Assembly: GCA_964538085.1 (NCBI GenBank)
Contig: CAZIDF010000003.1
Coordinates: 1-64,000, forward strand
Source of the DNA: G020348385 sp964538085
Lineage (GTDB): Bacteria > Acidobacteriota > Aminicenantia > Aminicenantales > Aminicenantaceae
Direction: 5' to 3'
DNA: 64,000 bases
In this document: positions 42,259 through 50,527 of the stretch, one piece after another
Numbering within the stretch: position 1 is the stretch's first letter
Layout: each line of letters starts with the position of its first letter
Program-made: the position numbers and the translations under genes
The notes under the pieces: model-generated
Databases searched by the model: none
Told to the model about the DNA's origin: nothing
Seen by the model: only the letters and a program-made list of their open reading frames with translations

Positions 42259-44973
42259 TCAGTCGTCATCTTCGTCGGGCACGAGAGTCACGGCCCATGA
42301 AGGGTAGGGAGCTGCGCTTCCTTTCACCGCGTGCCAAAGGATGCGGTTCAGCGTGTCTTCCGGGCAGGCATCGATCTGACTGAAATTCAAACGGGCGGAT
42401 ATGCGGGCATTCCGGCGGAGGAGAGTGTCGGCGATATCCTTGGGATCCGGATTCATTTGGTCGAGCGGTATCTGATTGGGCACGGCTTCGAAAGGCGTGA
42501 AATCCGGGGTGGAAGTGAAACAGTCGAACATTGGGATGGCCGTGGCGTCGAATTGATTCATCGGGGGAAGGCCGAGGATCTGCTCGATCGTCCGCAAGAG
42601 GCTGGTGGTGTTGTATTGAGTGCTGACCACGGTTTGACGTTTTGTGTAAGGGCTGATGCAGTAAGCTGTGGTGCGGTAACCGCTCACGTGGTCGAATCCA
42701 TTCTGCGGGTCGTCCTCGATCCCGAAGATGACCGTTTCCTTCCAGAAGCGGCTTTTGCTGAAGGCTTCGACGATAAGGCCAAAAGCCAGGTCATTGTCGG
42801 CAACACAGGCCGACGGGGTAGGTGAACCGGCGCTCGTTCCGCTGGTGTGATCGTCAGGCAAACAGATCAGGATGAGCTGGGGCATCTGTCCTTCGCACTC
42901 CCAGGCAGCGATCTGCTCTGTGATGTAGCGTGCCCTCCAGACATCGGGAACTTCCATGATCCATCCCACAGTGTCCGTTGGCGTGAAAGGCCGGATTGTT
43001 TCGATCGTGGGTTCCGACCCGATGACCACATCGCCGCGACTGTGGTTATACTCTTCCCAGTAATCTTTCCACTGGGGCTGGTCTTCACGCTCCGGATCTT
43101 TCCACCGGCATTCTGGCTGAACAAATTCCCCAAAGTTCCATATGGATACTTTGTGCTTGAGAGCATTGTCCCAGATGAATCCGCTCGGCGCATAGGCCAG
43201 AGCATCGGCATCGTCCGGTCCCATGCCATCCGGATAGCTGCGGGGCCATCCCGCAAACGACCTTTCGAGGTAATCGGTCCCGAAGGCCGTAGTGGACCAC
43301 TGGTGGCCATCGGCACTCAGGATGCCGCAGCAATAAGTGTTGTCGAGTAGGACAAACTCCTGCACCATCTTGTGCTGGTTGGGAGTTACTTGCTCTCCGA
43401 AGAGGCAAAGGCTTGGATCGCCGCTACCTTCGGGCACGTCCCCCAGCACCTGGTCATAAGTCCGGTTTTCCTTGATGATGTAGACCACGTGTTTGAAAAT
43501 GCTGGGCTCGCCTATCCTTTCGGGAACAGGACGGGCAGGTTGTCCGGGGCTCGGTTTTTCCAGCGCGTGGAATATTCGTTCGCTGTGATAGCTGGCGTAA
43601 ACCGCTTCCGTGAACGATTCCAGTTCTTTCCGATCCGGCACCGGCACGAGGGAGAGTGAACCGTGATAGTGTTTGCTGTTTAATCCCAGTCCTCCGGTCG
43701 CCCTGTCCTGTTTCGGTTCCACAGGAAGGCCTTTGATGTTGGCTACAAGAAGTTTGTGCCGCTCGGCGTCGAATACGATCGCTCCGGGAAACCACCCCAC
43801 AGGAATGAGGCCGAGGAGCGAGGATTCCCGGTCCTCAGGGTCAAAATTCAGCACGGCGATCGCATTCTGTGTCCCATTGGCTACATAAAGACTCCTCCCA
43901 TCGGGTGAAAAGCAGAGGGCATTCGGAGACGCACCGAAAAGGTCAGCCGGGCTGGCCTTGACCCATATCGTCTCGACAACAGTGTCCGATCGCGTGTCGA
44001 TCACGCTGAGGTTGTCGCTGGCTGCATTGGCACAGACGATATACCGGCAATCGGGTGAGACGGCGAGCGCGGAGGAGTGGAGGTGGACGAGGATTTCTTT
44101 CGTCGAGCCTGAGGCAAGGTCGAGGATACTCACCGAACCCTCGTTGGCGATGTGTGTGACAGGATCGACCTTTACGATGGTGCCGCGCCCTGCCGGGCCT
44201 GTGAGATCGCTGTGTTTCGGCCGGCGGCCGCCCCAGTTGCTGACATAGGCTTTGCCATTGAGGATCCGCACATCGAAAGGGGCGACACCCACATCGAATA
44301 TTCGTGTCACATCGCTGGTTTGGGTGTCGATAACCAAGAGCCGGTTAGAAAGGTTGGCGCAGACATAGAGATGTTGGCCGTCCGGGGAAAGGGCCAGTCC
44401 TGCCGGGATTTCGTTTTTCCGGCGGGGCGCATCGGCTGCAGGCAGCGGAATGGAGTGGGATGGTGAGACTGTGCCGTCCTCAGAGACGGAAAAAACTTTG
44501 ATGCTCCCGTTGACATTGCTGAGATAGAGGCCGCGTCCGTCGGGCGAAAAAACAAGCCCGGTGTAGCTTATTTGGCCCCTTCGGTCGGGTTGGAGGATAT
44601 TGGAGGAGGAAGGATCGGGAACAGGAATTTTTTGATCCTCGGATGGAAGGGTGATGCGTTGGGCGATAGTTCCAAGTGCAGGATCGATGATGAGCAGTTC
44701 GCTCGTTTTGCCGGAGACCGCAAGAAGCCGTCCGTCCGGAGAGAGGGAAAGGGCCTGGGGACGGAGCCCGGGCAGGGGGATCTGGGTGCCGGCCGGCACG
44801 AGAACTTGGTTGACAGGTAAAACAGTCCGGTTCTCTCCTGCCACGCCCACCTGATCTGTATCCGGTACGTCCTTGCTGCATGAAGTCATGCCCACGAGCA
44901 AGCTCAGAATGATTAGAATGGATAACAGGCTACATGGGAAATCATTTCTCTTGCGTTTTGATTGCTGCCTCAT
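42259..44973 (-). CDS. Bifunctional YncE-like beta-propeller / phosphoesterase lipoprotein
   Basis: About 904 aa. A lipoprotein signal (lipobox VGMTSC) opens the protein. The ATG at 44973 is favoured over 45000 because GGGAAG precedes it. Residues about 60-490 are YVTN/YncE-type propeller blades (SPDGRLLAVSG, SPDGQHLYVCANLSNRLLVIDT, SPDGRSLYVANG). The C-terminal half is a phosphoesterase/alkaline phosphatase superfamily domain: HVVYIIKENRTYDQVLGD near its start, then LSADGHQWS and FGIEDDPQNGFDHVSGYR. This two-domain architecture is known in several phyla. The substrate is not defined. Confidence 0.85.
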   Translation of the reverse strand: MRQQSKRKRNDFPCSLLSILIILSLLVGMTSCSKDVPDTDQVGVAGENRTVLPVNQVLVPAGTQIPLPGLRPQALSLSPDGRLLAVSGKTSELLIIDPALGTIAQRITLPSEDQKIPVPDPSSSNILQPDRRGQISYTGLVFSPDGRGLYLSNVNGSIKVFSVSEDGTVSPSHSIPLPAADAPRRKNEIPAGLALSPDGQHLYVCANLSNRLLVIDTQTSDVTRIFDVGVAPFDVRILNGKAYVSNWGGRRPKHSDLTGPAGRGTIVKVDPVTHIANEGSVSILDLASGSTKEILVHLHSSALAVSPDCRYIVCANAASDNLSVIDTRSDTVVETIWVKASPADLFGASPNALCFSPDGRSLYVANGTQNAIAVLNFDPEDRESSLLGLIPVGWFPGAIVFDAERHKLLVANIKGLPVEPKQDRATGGLGLNSKHYHGSLSLVPVPDRKELESFTEAVYASYHSERIFHALEKPSPGQPARPVPERIGEPSIFKHVVYIIKENRTYDQVLGDVPEGSGDPSLCLFGEQVTPNQHKMVQEFVLLDNTYCCGILSADGHQWSTTAFGTDYLERSFAGWPRSYPDGMGPDDADALAYAPSGFIWDNALKHKVSIWNFGEFVQPECRWKDPEREDQPQWKDYWEEYNHSRGDVVIGSEPTIETIRPFTPTDTVGWIMEVPDVWRARYITEQIAAWECEGQMPQLILICLPDDHTSGTSAGSPTPSACVADNDLAFGLIVEAFSKSRFWKETVIFGIEDDPQNGFDHVSGYRTTAYCISPYTKRQTVVSTQYNTTSLLRTIEQILGLPPMNQFDATAIPMFDCFTSTPDFTPFEAVPNQIPLDQMNPDPKDIADTLLRRNARISARLNFSQIDACPEDTLNRILWHAVKGSAAPYPSWAVTLVPDEDDD

Positions 44974-45037
44974 TTTTTTTCTTCCCGTAAGGGCATACAT
45001 TAATTCATGACCAGAAGGGATGTCAATGGACTGCCGG

Positions 45038-45502
45038 CTACTTTTTTAAGATTCCGGGTGAGATCAGCCCGATCGGGTGATTGTCTGCGGTGTAAGTAAC
45101 CTCCATCATGTAGGTCATACGATCGGAGCCGTAGAAAATGTAATCCACTGTCGAAGGTTTATTGTGAACAAACCGAAACAGTTCTTTTCCCTTTTCGAAC
45201 ACCTGGATGGTCAGCCGGTCTTTGTATTCTGCGGTCAGGACAAAACAGAAATTGTCTTTCTCGAATATCTTTATATGTGGCCTCCTGTCTGAAACATCCA
45301 ATGAGACAAGGTCATGGTTCCAACTGTCTCTGTAGACTCGCGGGATTGGAGTGTTGAGCATGCGTGCTAATTCCATAGGTTCCGTTTTAGACTGCCAGAC
45401 GGTAAAGTTAAGGTTCACATACTGCCGTTCCTCTCTGGTTTCTGGCCAAGAACCGAAAGTGAACAAAAGAACCACAGTGACGATCATCATCAATTTATTC
45501 AT
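45038..45502 (-). CDS. Hypothetical secreted protein
   Basis: 154 aa, not recognised. The first 18 residues form a short hydrophobic signal-like segment (KLMMIVTVVLLFTFG). The remainder is rich in beta strands and charged residues, ending LISPGILKK. It lies 37 bp downstream of the following minus-strand gene position and upstream of the YncE/phosphoesterase start, so the two could be cotranscribed. No motif gives a function. Confidence 0.55.
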   Translation of the reverse strand: MNKLMMIVTVVLLFTFGSWPETREERQYVNLNFTVWQSKTEPMELARMLNTPIPRVYRDSWNHDLVSLDVSDRRPHIKIFEKDNFCFVLTAEYKDRLTIQVFEKGKELFRFVHNKPSTVDYIFYGSDRMTYMMEVTYTADNHPIGLISPGILKK

Positions 45503-45631
45503 CGGGATCTCCTTTTTTGAGTATCATTTCACTGTCTCCATTTTCTGTACAACTCAAAAGCAGGAGAATTCCATGGCTCTCAGGGATGCGGAGAATATTT
45601 TGACAAGTTCGTTGTAGTCTGTTTTTTTACC

Positions 45632-45967
45632 ATGGTATCATCGGCTTCTGACTTGGAAAAAACCATCTCCTATGTCCGGCCTTATCCAGATGAAAACGGG
45701 ATAAGCCATTTCGAGGAGGTCGCGTTCAAACTTACAGCAGAGGATGTGCAATCATCTGCAGGATACTTCGATGATTGGCATAACGCTCCACGGCGTCAAT
45801 TTATTTTTTGTCTTGAAGGAGAATTCGATCTTTATGCAAGCGATGGCCAAAAACGGCGCTTTGCCCAGGGTTCCATTCTTCTGGTCGAAGACACAACGGG
45901 CAAAGGGCACAAAGGACGTGTTATCGGCTCGGAAGATGTGCTGATGCTTGTCGTTACTCTCGAGTAG
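45632..45967 (+). CDS. Small cupin-domain protein
   Basis: A 111-aa single cupin. The central pattern RRQFIFCLEGEFDLYASDG, then FAQGSILLVEDTTGKGHKGR, matches the two cupin motifs, but the usual first-motif histidine pair is reduced, so metal binding is uncertain. Proteins of this size and type are often annotated simply as cupin-domain proteins and can bind small ligands or carry out simple redox or isomerase steps. No signal peptide. It converges on the S9 peptidase gene, 19 bp away. Confidence 0.75.
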   Translation: MVSSASDLEKTISYVRPYPDENGISHFEEVAFKLTAEDVQSSAGYFDDWHNAPRRQFIFCLEGEFDLYASDGQKRRFAQGSILLVEDTTGKGHKGRVIGSEDVLMLVVTLE

Positions 45968-45986
45968 ACGGATTATGGAATAAAGT

Positions 45987-48608
45987 CTATCTCTTACCTT
46001 CTCGTTTGCCGGACTTTTCTTCTTCGCGATTGAGCTCTTCGATGTCCACATCCTGGGAATAGTCACCGATCAGATGCTGGCAGAAGTAATCGGCCCTGAT
46101 CCAGAAGAAATACTCGTTCATGTCGCCGTATCCGTGGCGCTGGCCAGGGAAAAGGAAAAAATCGAATCGTTTGTTGGCTTTTATCAGCGCGTTGGCCAGT
46201 CGAATGGTGTTGGCCGGATGGACGTTGTTGTCGATGTCGCCTGTACAAATCAACAATCGTCCTTTCAGGTTTTTGGCGACCTCGGAATTTTTTTTGATAT
46301 CGTATTCGAAAATAATTTCCCCTTCGTCGTCCTCGACTTCTTTGACGCCGTGGTGTTTTTCGCTCCACCACCGGTTGTAAACGTTGTTTTCATGGTTGCC
46401 GGACGATGAAACCGCCACATTGAAGAAATCCGGATAGACCAGCAGGGCTGCTGTGGACATGAATCCGCCGCCAGAGTGCCCGAAGATGCCGACTTTTTTA
46501 AGATCGATGTAAGGATGACGGGCGGCTAATTGTTCGATGGCGGCTTTTTTGTCGGCCAGGCCATAATCCCTGAGGTTCCCGTAGCCATAATTGTGGTACC
46601 ACTTGGAACGGCTGGGATGCCCGCCCCGGTTGCCCACCGTGATGACGATGAATCCGAACTGGGCCATACGCCAGGTCCGATCTCCCCGGGTGGAGAAGGA
46701 TTTATCGACGGCCTCTGTCTGGGGGCCGGGATACACATAAGCGATGATCGGGTATTTTTTCGTCTCATCGAAATCGAAGGGCTTGTACATCACACCATAG
46801 AGATCGGTTTTTCCGTCATCGGCTTTGACCTTGAACGTCTCAGGAAATTGAAAACCCATTTCGAACAATAAGGAGAGATCGGGCGATTCCATTTCCAGGA
46901 GAATGTTGCCTCGGTTGTCCCTCAAGACGGCCTCAGGTATGGTGTCCACGCGGGAATAATTGTCGATGAAAAAGGAGTTGCCATCGTTGGCAGAAATCCT
47001 ATGGTTGAAGTTGTCCTTGTTCAATATCTGAAAGCCGGTTCCATCCAGGTTGACACGGTAGAGGTGTTCATAATAAGGATCCACATCTTTCTCCCGGCCA
47101 TTGGCTGTAAAATAGAGCACCCGGTTCTTTTCGTCGATTCTTTCGATGTTCTCGCAGTGAAAGGGTCCGGATGTGAGCTGTTTTTTAAGATTGCCGTTCC
47201 CGTCGTAAAGATAAAAATGGGCCCATCCATCCCGTTCTGACCAATGGACGAGCTCTTTCCCATTGGCGATAAATCCCAGGGGGCGGGTTTCCACATAGGT
47301 GTTCAGGCGTTCCTCGATCAGGACCTTCACCTCTCCGGTTGCCGAATCTGCATAACATATGTCGATCCGCTTCAGGTCTCGGCTGGTCCGGGAAAAATAA
47401 ACCCTGTCGGGTGTTTCTGAAAGCCACAGCGGCGGCCTGTAGTCATCGTCGCGTGTATTGGCCGGGTAGCGGGCCGTCATGATGCTCAGCGTCTGGTCTT
47501 TGAAACTACCTGCATCGACCTCGAGCTTGTTTTTCGTATCCAGGTCGAAAATCAGAAGTTCTTCTTGGGGGGCTTCCTTTTCGCCGGGCATGTGATATTT
47601 GTAAGTTTCAAGAGTCGGCCTAGGATCGGCTATGGAATTGATCACCCAAAGATCCTTGACCTTCCGGGAATCGTCGCGGGTCATGGCAAATTTTTTGGAG
47701 TCGTGGGACCAAATAATAAAAGCAGGTTTCCTCTTGTCCTTGTCTTTTTCCTTGTCCACATCGGTTTCGCCTCTGCCGCTGGAACCATGATAGCTGTAAT
47801 ACTCCTCTCCATCCGTGGTCAACTGGTGTTCGACGATGCTTTCGTCTTTTGGATTTTTTTGCCACTTCTCGTAGTTTTCCTTGTCCATGGTGTAGAGGTT
47901 GTAGTGGCGGCCGAAAACGATGGTGTTTCCATCGGGAGAAATGCTGGCCCAACGGGGGCGTTCGGGCTCGTCCACATAGTTTTCCAGCAGGGTGAGTTTT
48001 CCGGTTGCCAGCTCGTATTCGAAATGATGATACTTTTGGGCCTCTTCTTTGGCTTTTTCGACCGCGCTTTTTTCTTCTTCCTCTTCCTTTCCCTTATCTT
48101 TTTTCTCCATTTCTTCTTCTTTCTTTATTTTTTCTTTTTCTTCGACATCCTTTTTCTTTTCTTTTTCTGCTCGTTTTTCTTCCCGTTTTTCGGCTTCGAG
48201 TACATCTTTGTTTTTTTCCACTTTAAAATAGATAGCGGTGTCGTTTTTGATGAATTCGATGGTATTTATAGGGAGATGCTGGGCGTCATAAGGGTCTTTG
48301 GTGAAGGTTGTCAGCATGGCAGCCATCTTGACATTGTCGAAGATGGGGCGTTTTTGTTTGCTGGCAGGGTCGACGATAAAAAAGAATTTCCCGTCGTTCG
48401 TTTCATAGATATACCAAAAGCGATCGCTGTGCTTGAGCCAGTGCGCATCCACATTGGTGCTGAACACCATCTTTTCCATCTTGTTGGGAGTGAAGCGCGC
48501 CGGCAATTCGTAGTTGGCCTTGGTGATTGGTTTGTTGTCTACCCCGAAGCTAACAGTCGTTACCAGAAAAAGCGCAATCAGGCAGAAAGAAAATATCTTT
48601 TTTTGCAT
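45987..48608 (-). CDS. Secreted S9-family peptidase (DPP IV-like) with charged insert
   Basis: About 873 aa. The ATG at 48608 has GGAGG 8 bp upstream and starts a signal peptide (KKIFSFCLIALFLVTTVSFG). The frame is open to 48662 without signal character. An N-terminal beta-propeller is followed by the alpha/beta-hydrolase catalytic domain: nucleophile S712 in GHSGGG, then an Asp in GDIDNNVHPAN and His in GQRHGYG. Such enzymes release dipeptides or short peptides, often after proline, in the periplasm. Residues about 129-191 are a run of Lys and Glu, predicted to be a single charged helix inserted in the propeller, unusual for the family. Confidence 0.9.
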   Translation of the reverse strand: MQKKIFSFCLIALFLVTTVSFGVDNKPITKANYELPARFTPNKMEKMVFSTNVDAHWLKHSDRFWYIYETNDGKFFFIVDPASKQKRPIFDNVKMAAMLTTFTKDPYDAQHLPINTIEFIKNDTAIYFKVEKNKDVLEAEKREEKRAEKEKKKDVEEKEKIKKEEEMEKKDKGKEEEEEKSAVEKAKEEAQKYHHFEYELATGKLTLLENYVDEPERPRWASISPDGNTIVFGRHYNLYTMDKENYEKWQKNPKDESIVEHQLTTDGEEYYSYHGSSGRGETDVDKEKDKDKRKPAFIIWSHDSKKFAMTRDDSRKVKDLWVINSIADPRPTLETYKYHMPGEKEAPQEELLIFDLDTKNKLEVDAGSFKDQTLSIMTARYPANTRDDDYRPPLWLSETPDRVYFSRTSRDLKRIDICYADSATGEVKVLIEERLNTYVETRPLGFIANGKELVHWSERDGWAHFYLYDGNGNLKKQLTSGPFHCENIERIDEKNRVLYFTANGREKDVDPYYEHLYRVNLDGTGFQILNKDNFNHRISANDGNSFFIDNYSRVDTIPEAVLRDNRGNILLEMESPDLSLLFEMGFQFPETFKVKADDGKTDLYGVMYKPFDFDETKKYPIIAYVYPGPQTEAVDKSFSTRGDRTWRMAQFGFIVITVGNRGGHPSRSKWYHNYGYGNLRDYGLADKKAAIEQLAARHPYIDLKKVGIFGHSGGGFMSTAALLVYPDFFNVAVSSSGNHENNVYNRWWSEKHHGVKEVEDDEGEIIFEYDIKKNSEVAKNLKGRLLICTGDIDNNVHPANTIRLANALIKANKRFDFFLFPGQRHGYGDMNEYFFWIRADYFCQHLIGDYSQDVDIEELNREEEKSGKREGKR

Positions 48609-48740
48609 TTCAAATATCCTCCATATTTTGGATTCTGGAATGTTTGCAGAAGCTTGATTCAAATGGGCGCATATAAAGAGAAAAAATTATACTTGTCTTG
48701 CTTCAATAACACAACCAAAATATCGAAAGGAATGACGGAT

Positions 48741-48769
48741 TGACAAATCGGGAAATCCCGATAGACTAA
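48741..48769 (+). promoter_or_regulatory. Promoter with central palindrome upstream of the DUF885 gene
   Basis: A consensus -35 box TTGACA (48741-48746) is followed by a perfect palindrome ATCGGGA-AA-TCCCGAT (48748-48763) filling the spacer, and a weaker -10 (TAGACT, 48763-48768). The GTG start of the DUF885 gene lies 34 bp further on, after an AAGGAGG ribosome site. A repressor or activator binding between the boxes is a natural reading. The regulator is not identified. Confidence 0.5.
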
Positions 48770-48802
48770 AGGACAAAGCTGTGGAAAAAGGAGGTTAGTC
48801 CA

Positions 48803-50449
48803 GTGAGAAAGTATAACCGTTTTATCGTTTTATTTCTGGGTTTAGGTTTGATCGGACTGTTTTGCTGTTCGCCAAACAATTACGAGGCCGAGGCAGCTGG
48901 CAATGCCACATATCAAGATCTAGTCGAATTTTTCGAGGAGTGGCGGGAATTCCAGAAGCCCATCCTTGTCGATGGAGTGCCCGATTACACGGCCGAGGCG
49001 ATGGCCAAGCAGCACCAAGAGCTGAAAGAGTATCAAGCCCGTCTGGCGGCGATCGATCCCGGTTCATGGCCTGTTTCCCAGCAGGTGGACTACCACATTG
49101 TGCGGGCCGAGATGAACGGGTTGGACTTCGACCACCGGGTGCTGCGGCCCTGGTCGAGAAATCCCCGTTTTTATGCGGTCTACTACACATCCCCTTCGGA
49201 TGTGCCGGCTCTGGAAGGCCCATGGCGGTATGGGACGCTCTGCTTGTGGAAATACACCTATCCTCTCAAGGGGGAGCAGTACGATGATTTCCGGATGCGG
49301 CTAAAAGCCATCCCCGAAGTCCTCGAACAGGCCAAAGGAAATTTGACCGAGGATGCCAAAGATCTTTATTTTCTCGGGATACGGAGAAAAAAAGAAGAAA
49401 GCGTTTATCTTGAAAATCTTGCCGAGCGTTTGGGAAAAGATCACCCCGACCTCGTCCCGGACTTCGAGGCGGCAAAGGAAGCCGTGGATGAATTCCGAGA
49501 ATGGTTGGAAGAGAAACACAAAGTTATGACCGCGTCTTCCGGTATCGGTGTGGAAAATTACAACTGGTACATGAAAAATGTCCATCTGTGGCCTTACACC
49601 TGGGAAGACCAACTGGTGATCATGAACCGGGAACTGGAGCGTTCGATCTCCTCTTTGAAACTGGAAGAAAACCGGAATCGGCATCTTCCCCCACTCAAAA
49701 CTCCGGAAAACGGGGAACAGTACCAACAGCGCCACGACGAGGCGGTTGAATATTTTATGAGATTCATGCGGGAGAATGTGATGACACTTCCCGATTATCA
49801 GAACGATACCCTTAAGCGGACCGTCGGGTTTATCCCTCCCGATGGGCTCCGAGATTTTTTCACCCAGGTCGACTACTACGATCCACTCCCGCTCCGTTGT
49901 CACGGCACACACTGGTTCGACTTAGCCAGGATGGAACACGAGCCCCATCCCAGCCCGATCCGGCGGGTTCCTCTCCTTTACAACATCTGGGATTCACGGG
50001 CCGAGGGATTGGCCACCGGGATGGAAGAGATCGCGATGCATTCAGGGTTGTTGGATGATAGACCGAGAGTCCGGGAGTTGACCTGGATCATGCTGGCCTG
50101 CCGGTGCGCCCGGGGCATGGGCGACCTGAAGATGCACAGCAACGAGTTCACCCTGGAGGAAGCCGTCGATTTTGGCGTAAAGTGGACACCTCGGGATTGG
50201 ATGCCCAAGGAAGGGAATACGATCTGGGCGGACGAGGATCTCTACCTGCAGCAGCCTGGCTATGGCACCAGTTATGTCGTGGGAAAAGTGCATCTCGAGA
50301 AGTTGATCACCGACCGTGCCGAACAGCTGGGCGACAAATTCGATCTCAAGTCATTTTTCGATGAGTTTCACACTTATGGAATGATTCCCCTTTCGTTGAT
50401 CCGGTGGGAGATGACAGGACGCGACGACGAGATCAAAAAATTGTGGTAG
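48803..50449 (+). CDS. DUF885-family protein
   Basis: 548 aa, starting at GTG with AAGGAGG 9 bp upstream. An N-terminal hydrophobic segment ends GLFCCSPN, a possible lipoprotein signal. The remainder is the helical DUF885 fold, recognised from WDSRAEGLATGMEEIAMHSG, which corresponds to the EGWALYAE region of the family, and from YLQQPGYGTSYVVGKVHLEKL near the end. DUF885 proteins resemble metallopeptidases of the M32/M3 type but their substrates are largely unknown. It is divergent from the S9 peptidase gene, so both may serve peptide breakdown. Confidence 0.78.
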   Translation: MRKYNRFIVLFLGLGLIGLFCCSPNNYEAEAAGNATYQDLVEFFEEWREFQKPILVDGVPDYTAEAMAKQHQELKEYQARLAAIDPGSWPVSQQVDYHIVRAEMNGLDFDHRVLRPWSRNPRFYAVYYTSPSDVPALEGPWRYGTLCLWKYTYPLKGEQYDDFRMRLKAIPEVLEQAKGNLTEDAKDLYFLGIRRKKEESVYLENLAERLGKDHPDLVPDFEAAKEAVDEFREWLEEKHKVMTASSGIGVENYNWYMKNVHLWPYTWEDQLVIMNRELERSISSLKLEENRNRHLPPLKTPENGEQYQQRHDEAVEYFMRFMRENVMTLPDYQNDTLKRTVGFIPPDGLRDFFTQVDYYDPLPLRCHGTHWFDLARMEHEPHPSPIRRVPLLYNIWDSRAEGLATGMEEIAMHSGLLDDRPRVRELTWIMLACRCARGMGDLKMHSNEFTLEEAVDFGVKWTPRDWMPKEGNTIWADEDLYLQQPGYGTSYVVGKVHLEKLITDRAEQLGDKFDLKSFFDEFHTYGMIPLSLIRWEMTGRDDEIKKLW

Positions 50450-50527
50450 AGCATTCAATTTCGTTTGAACCTAGATTATGCTCTATCCGTATTTGGTGAT
50501 GACATCGGCAAATTTAATAGGTGAGAT

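Noticed and set aside
47565..48743. 392-codon open frame opposite the S9 peptidase
   Set aside because: The phenylalanine-rich stretch is the antisense image of the Lys/Glu-rich insert. The peptidase has intact catalytic motifs and a good ribosome site.
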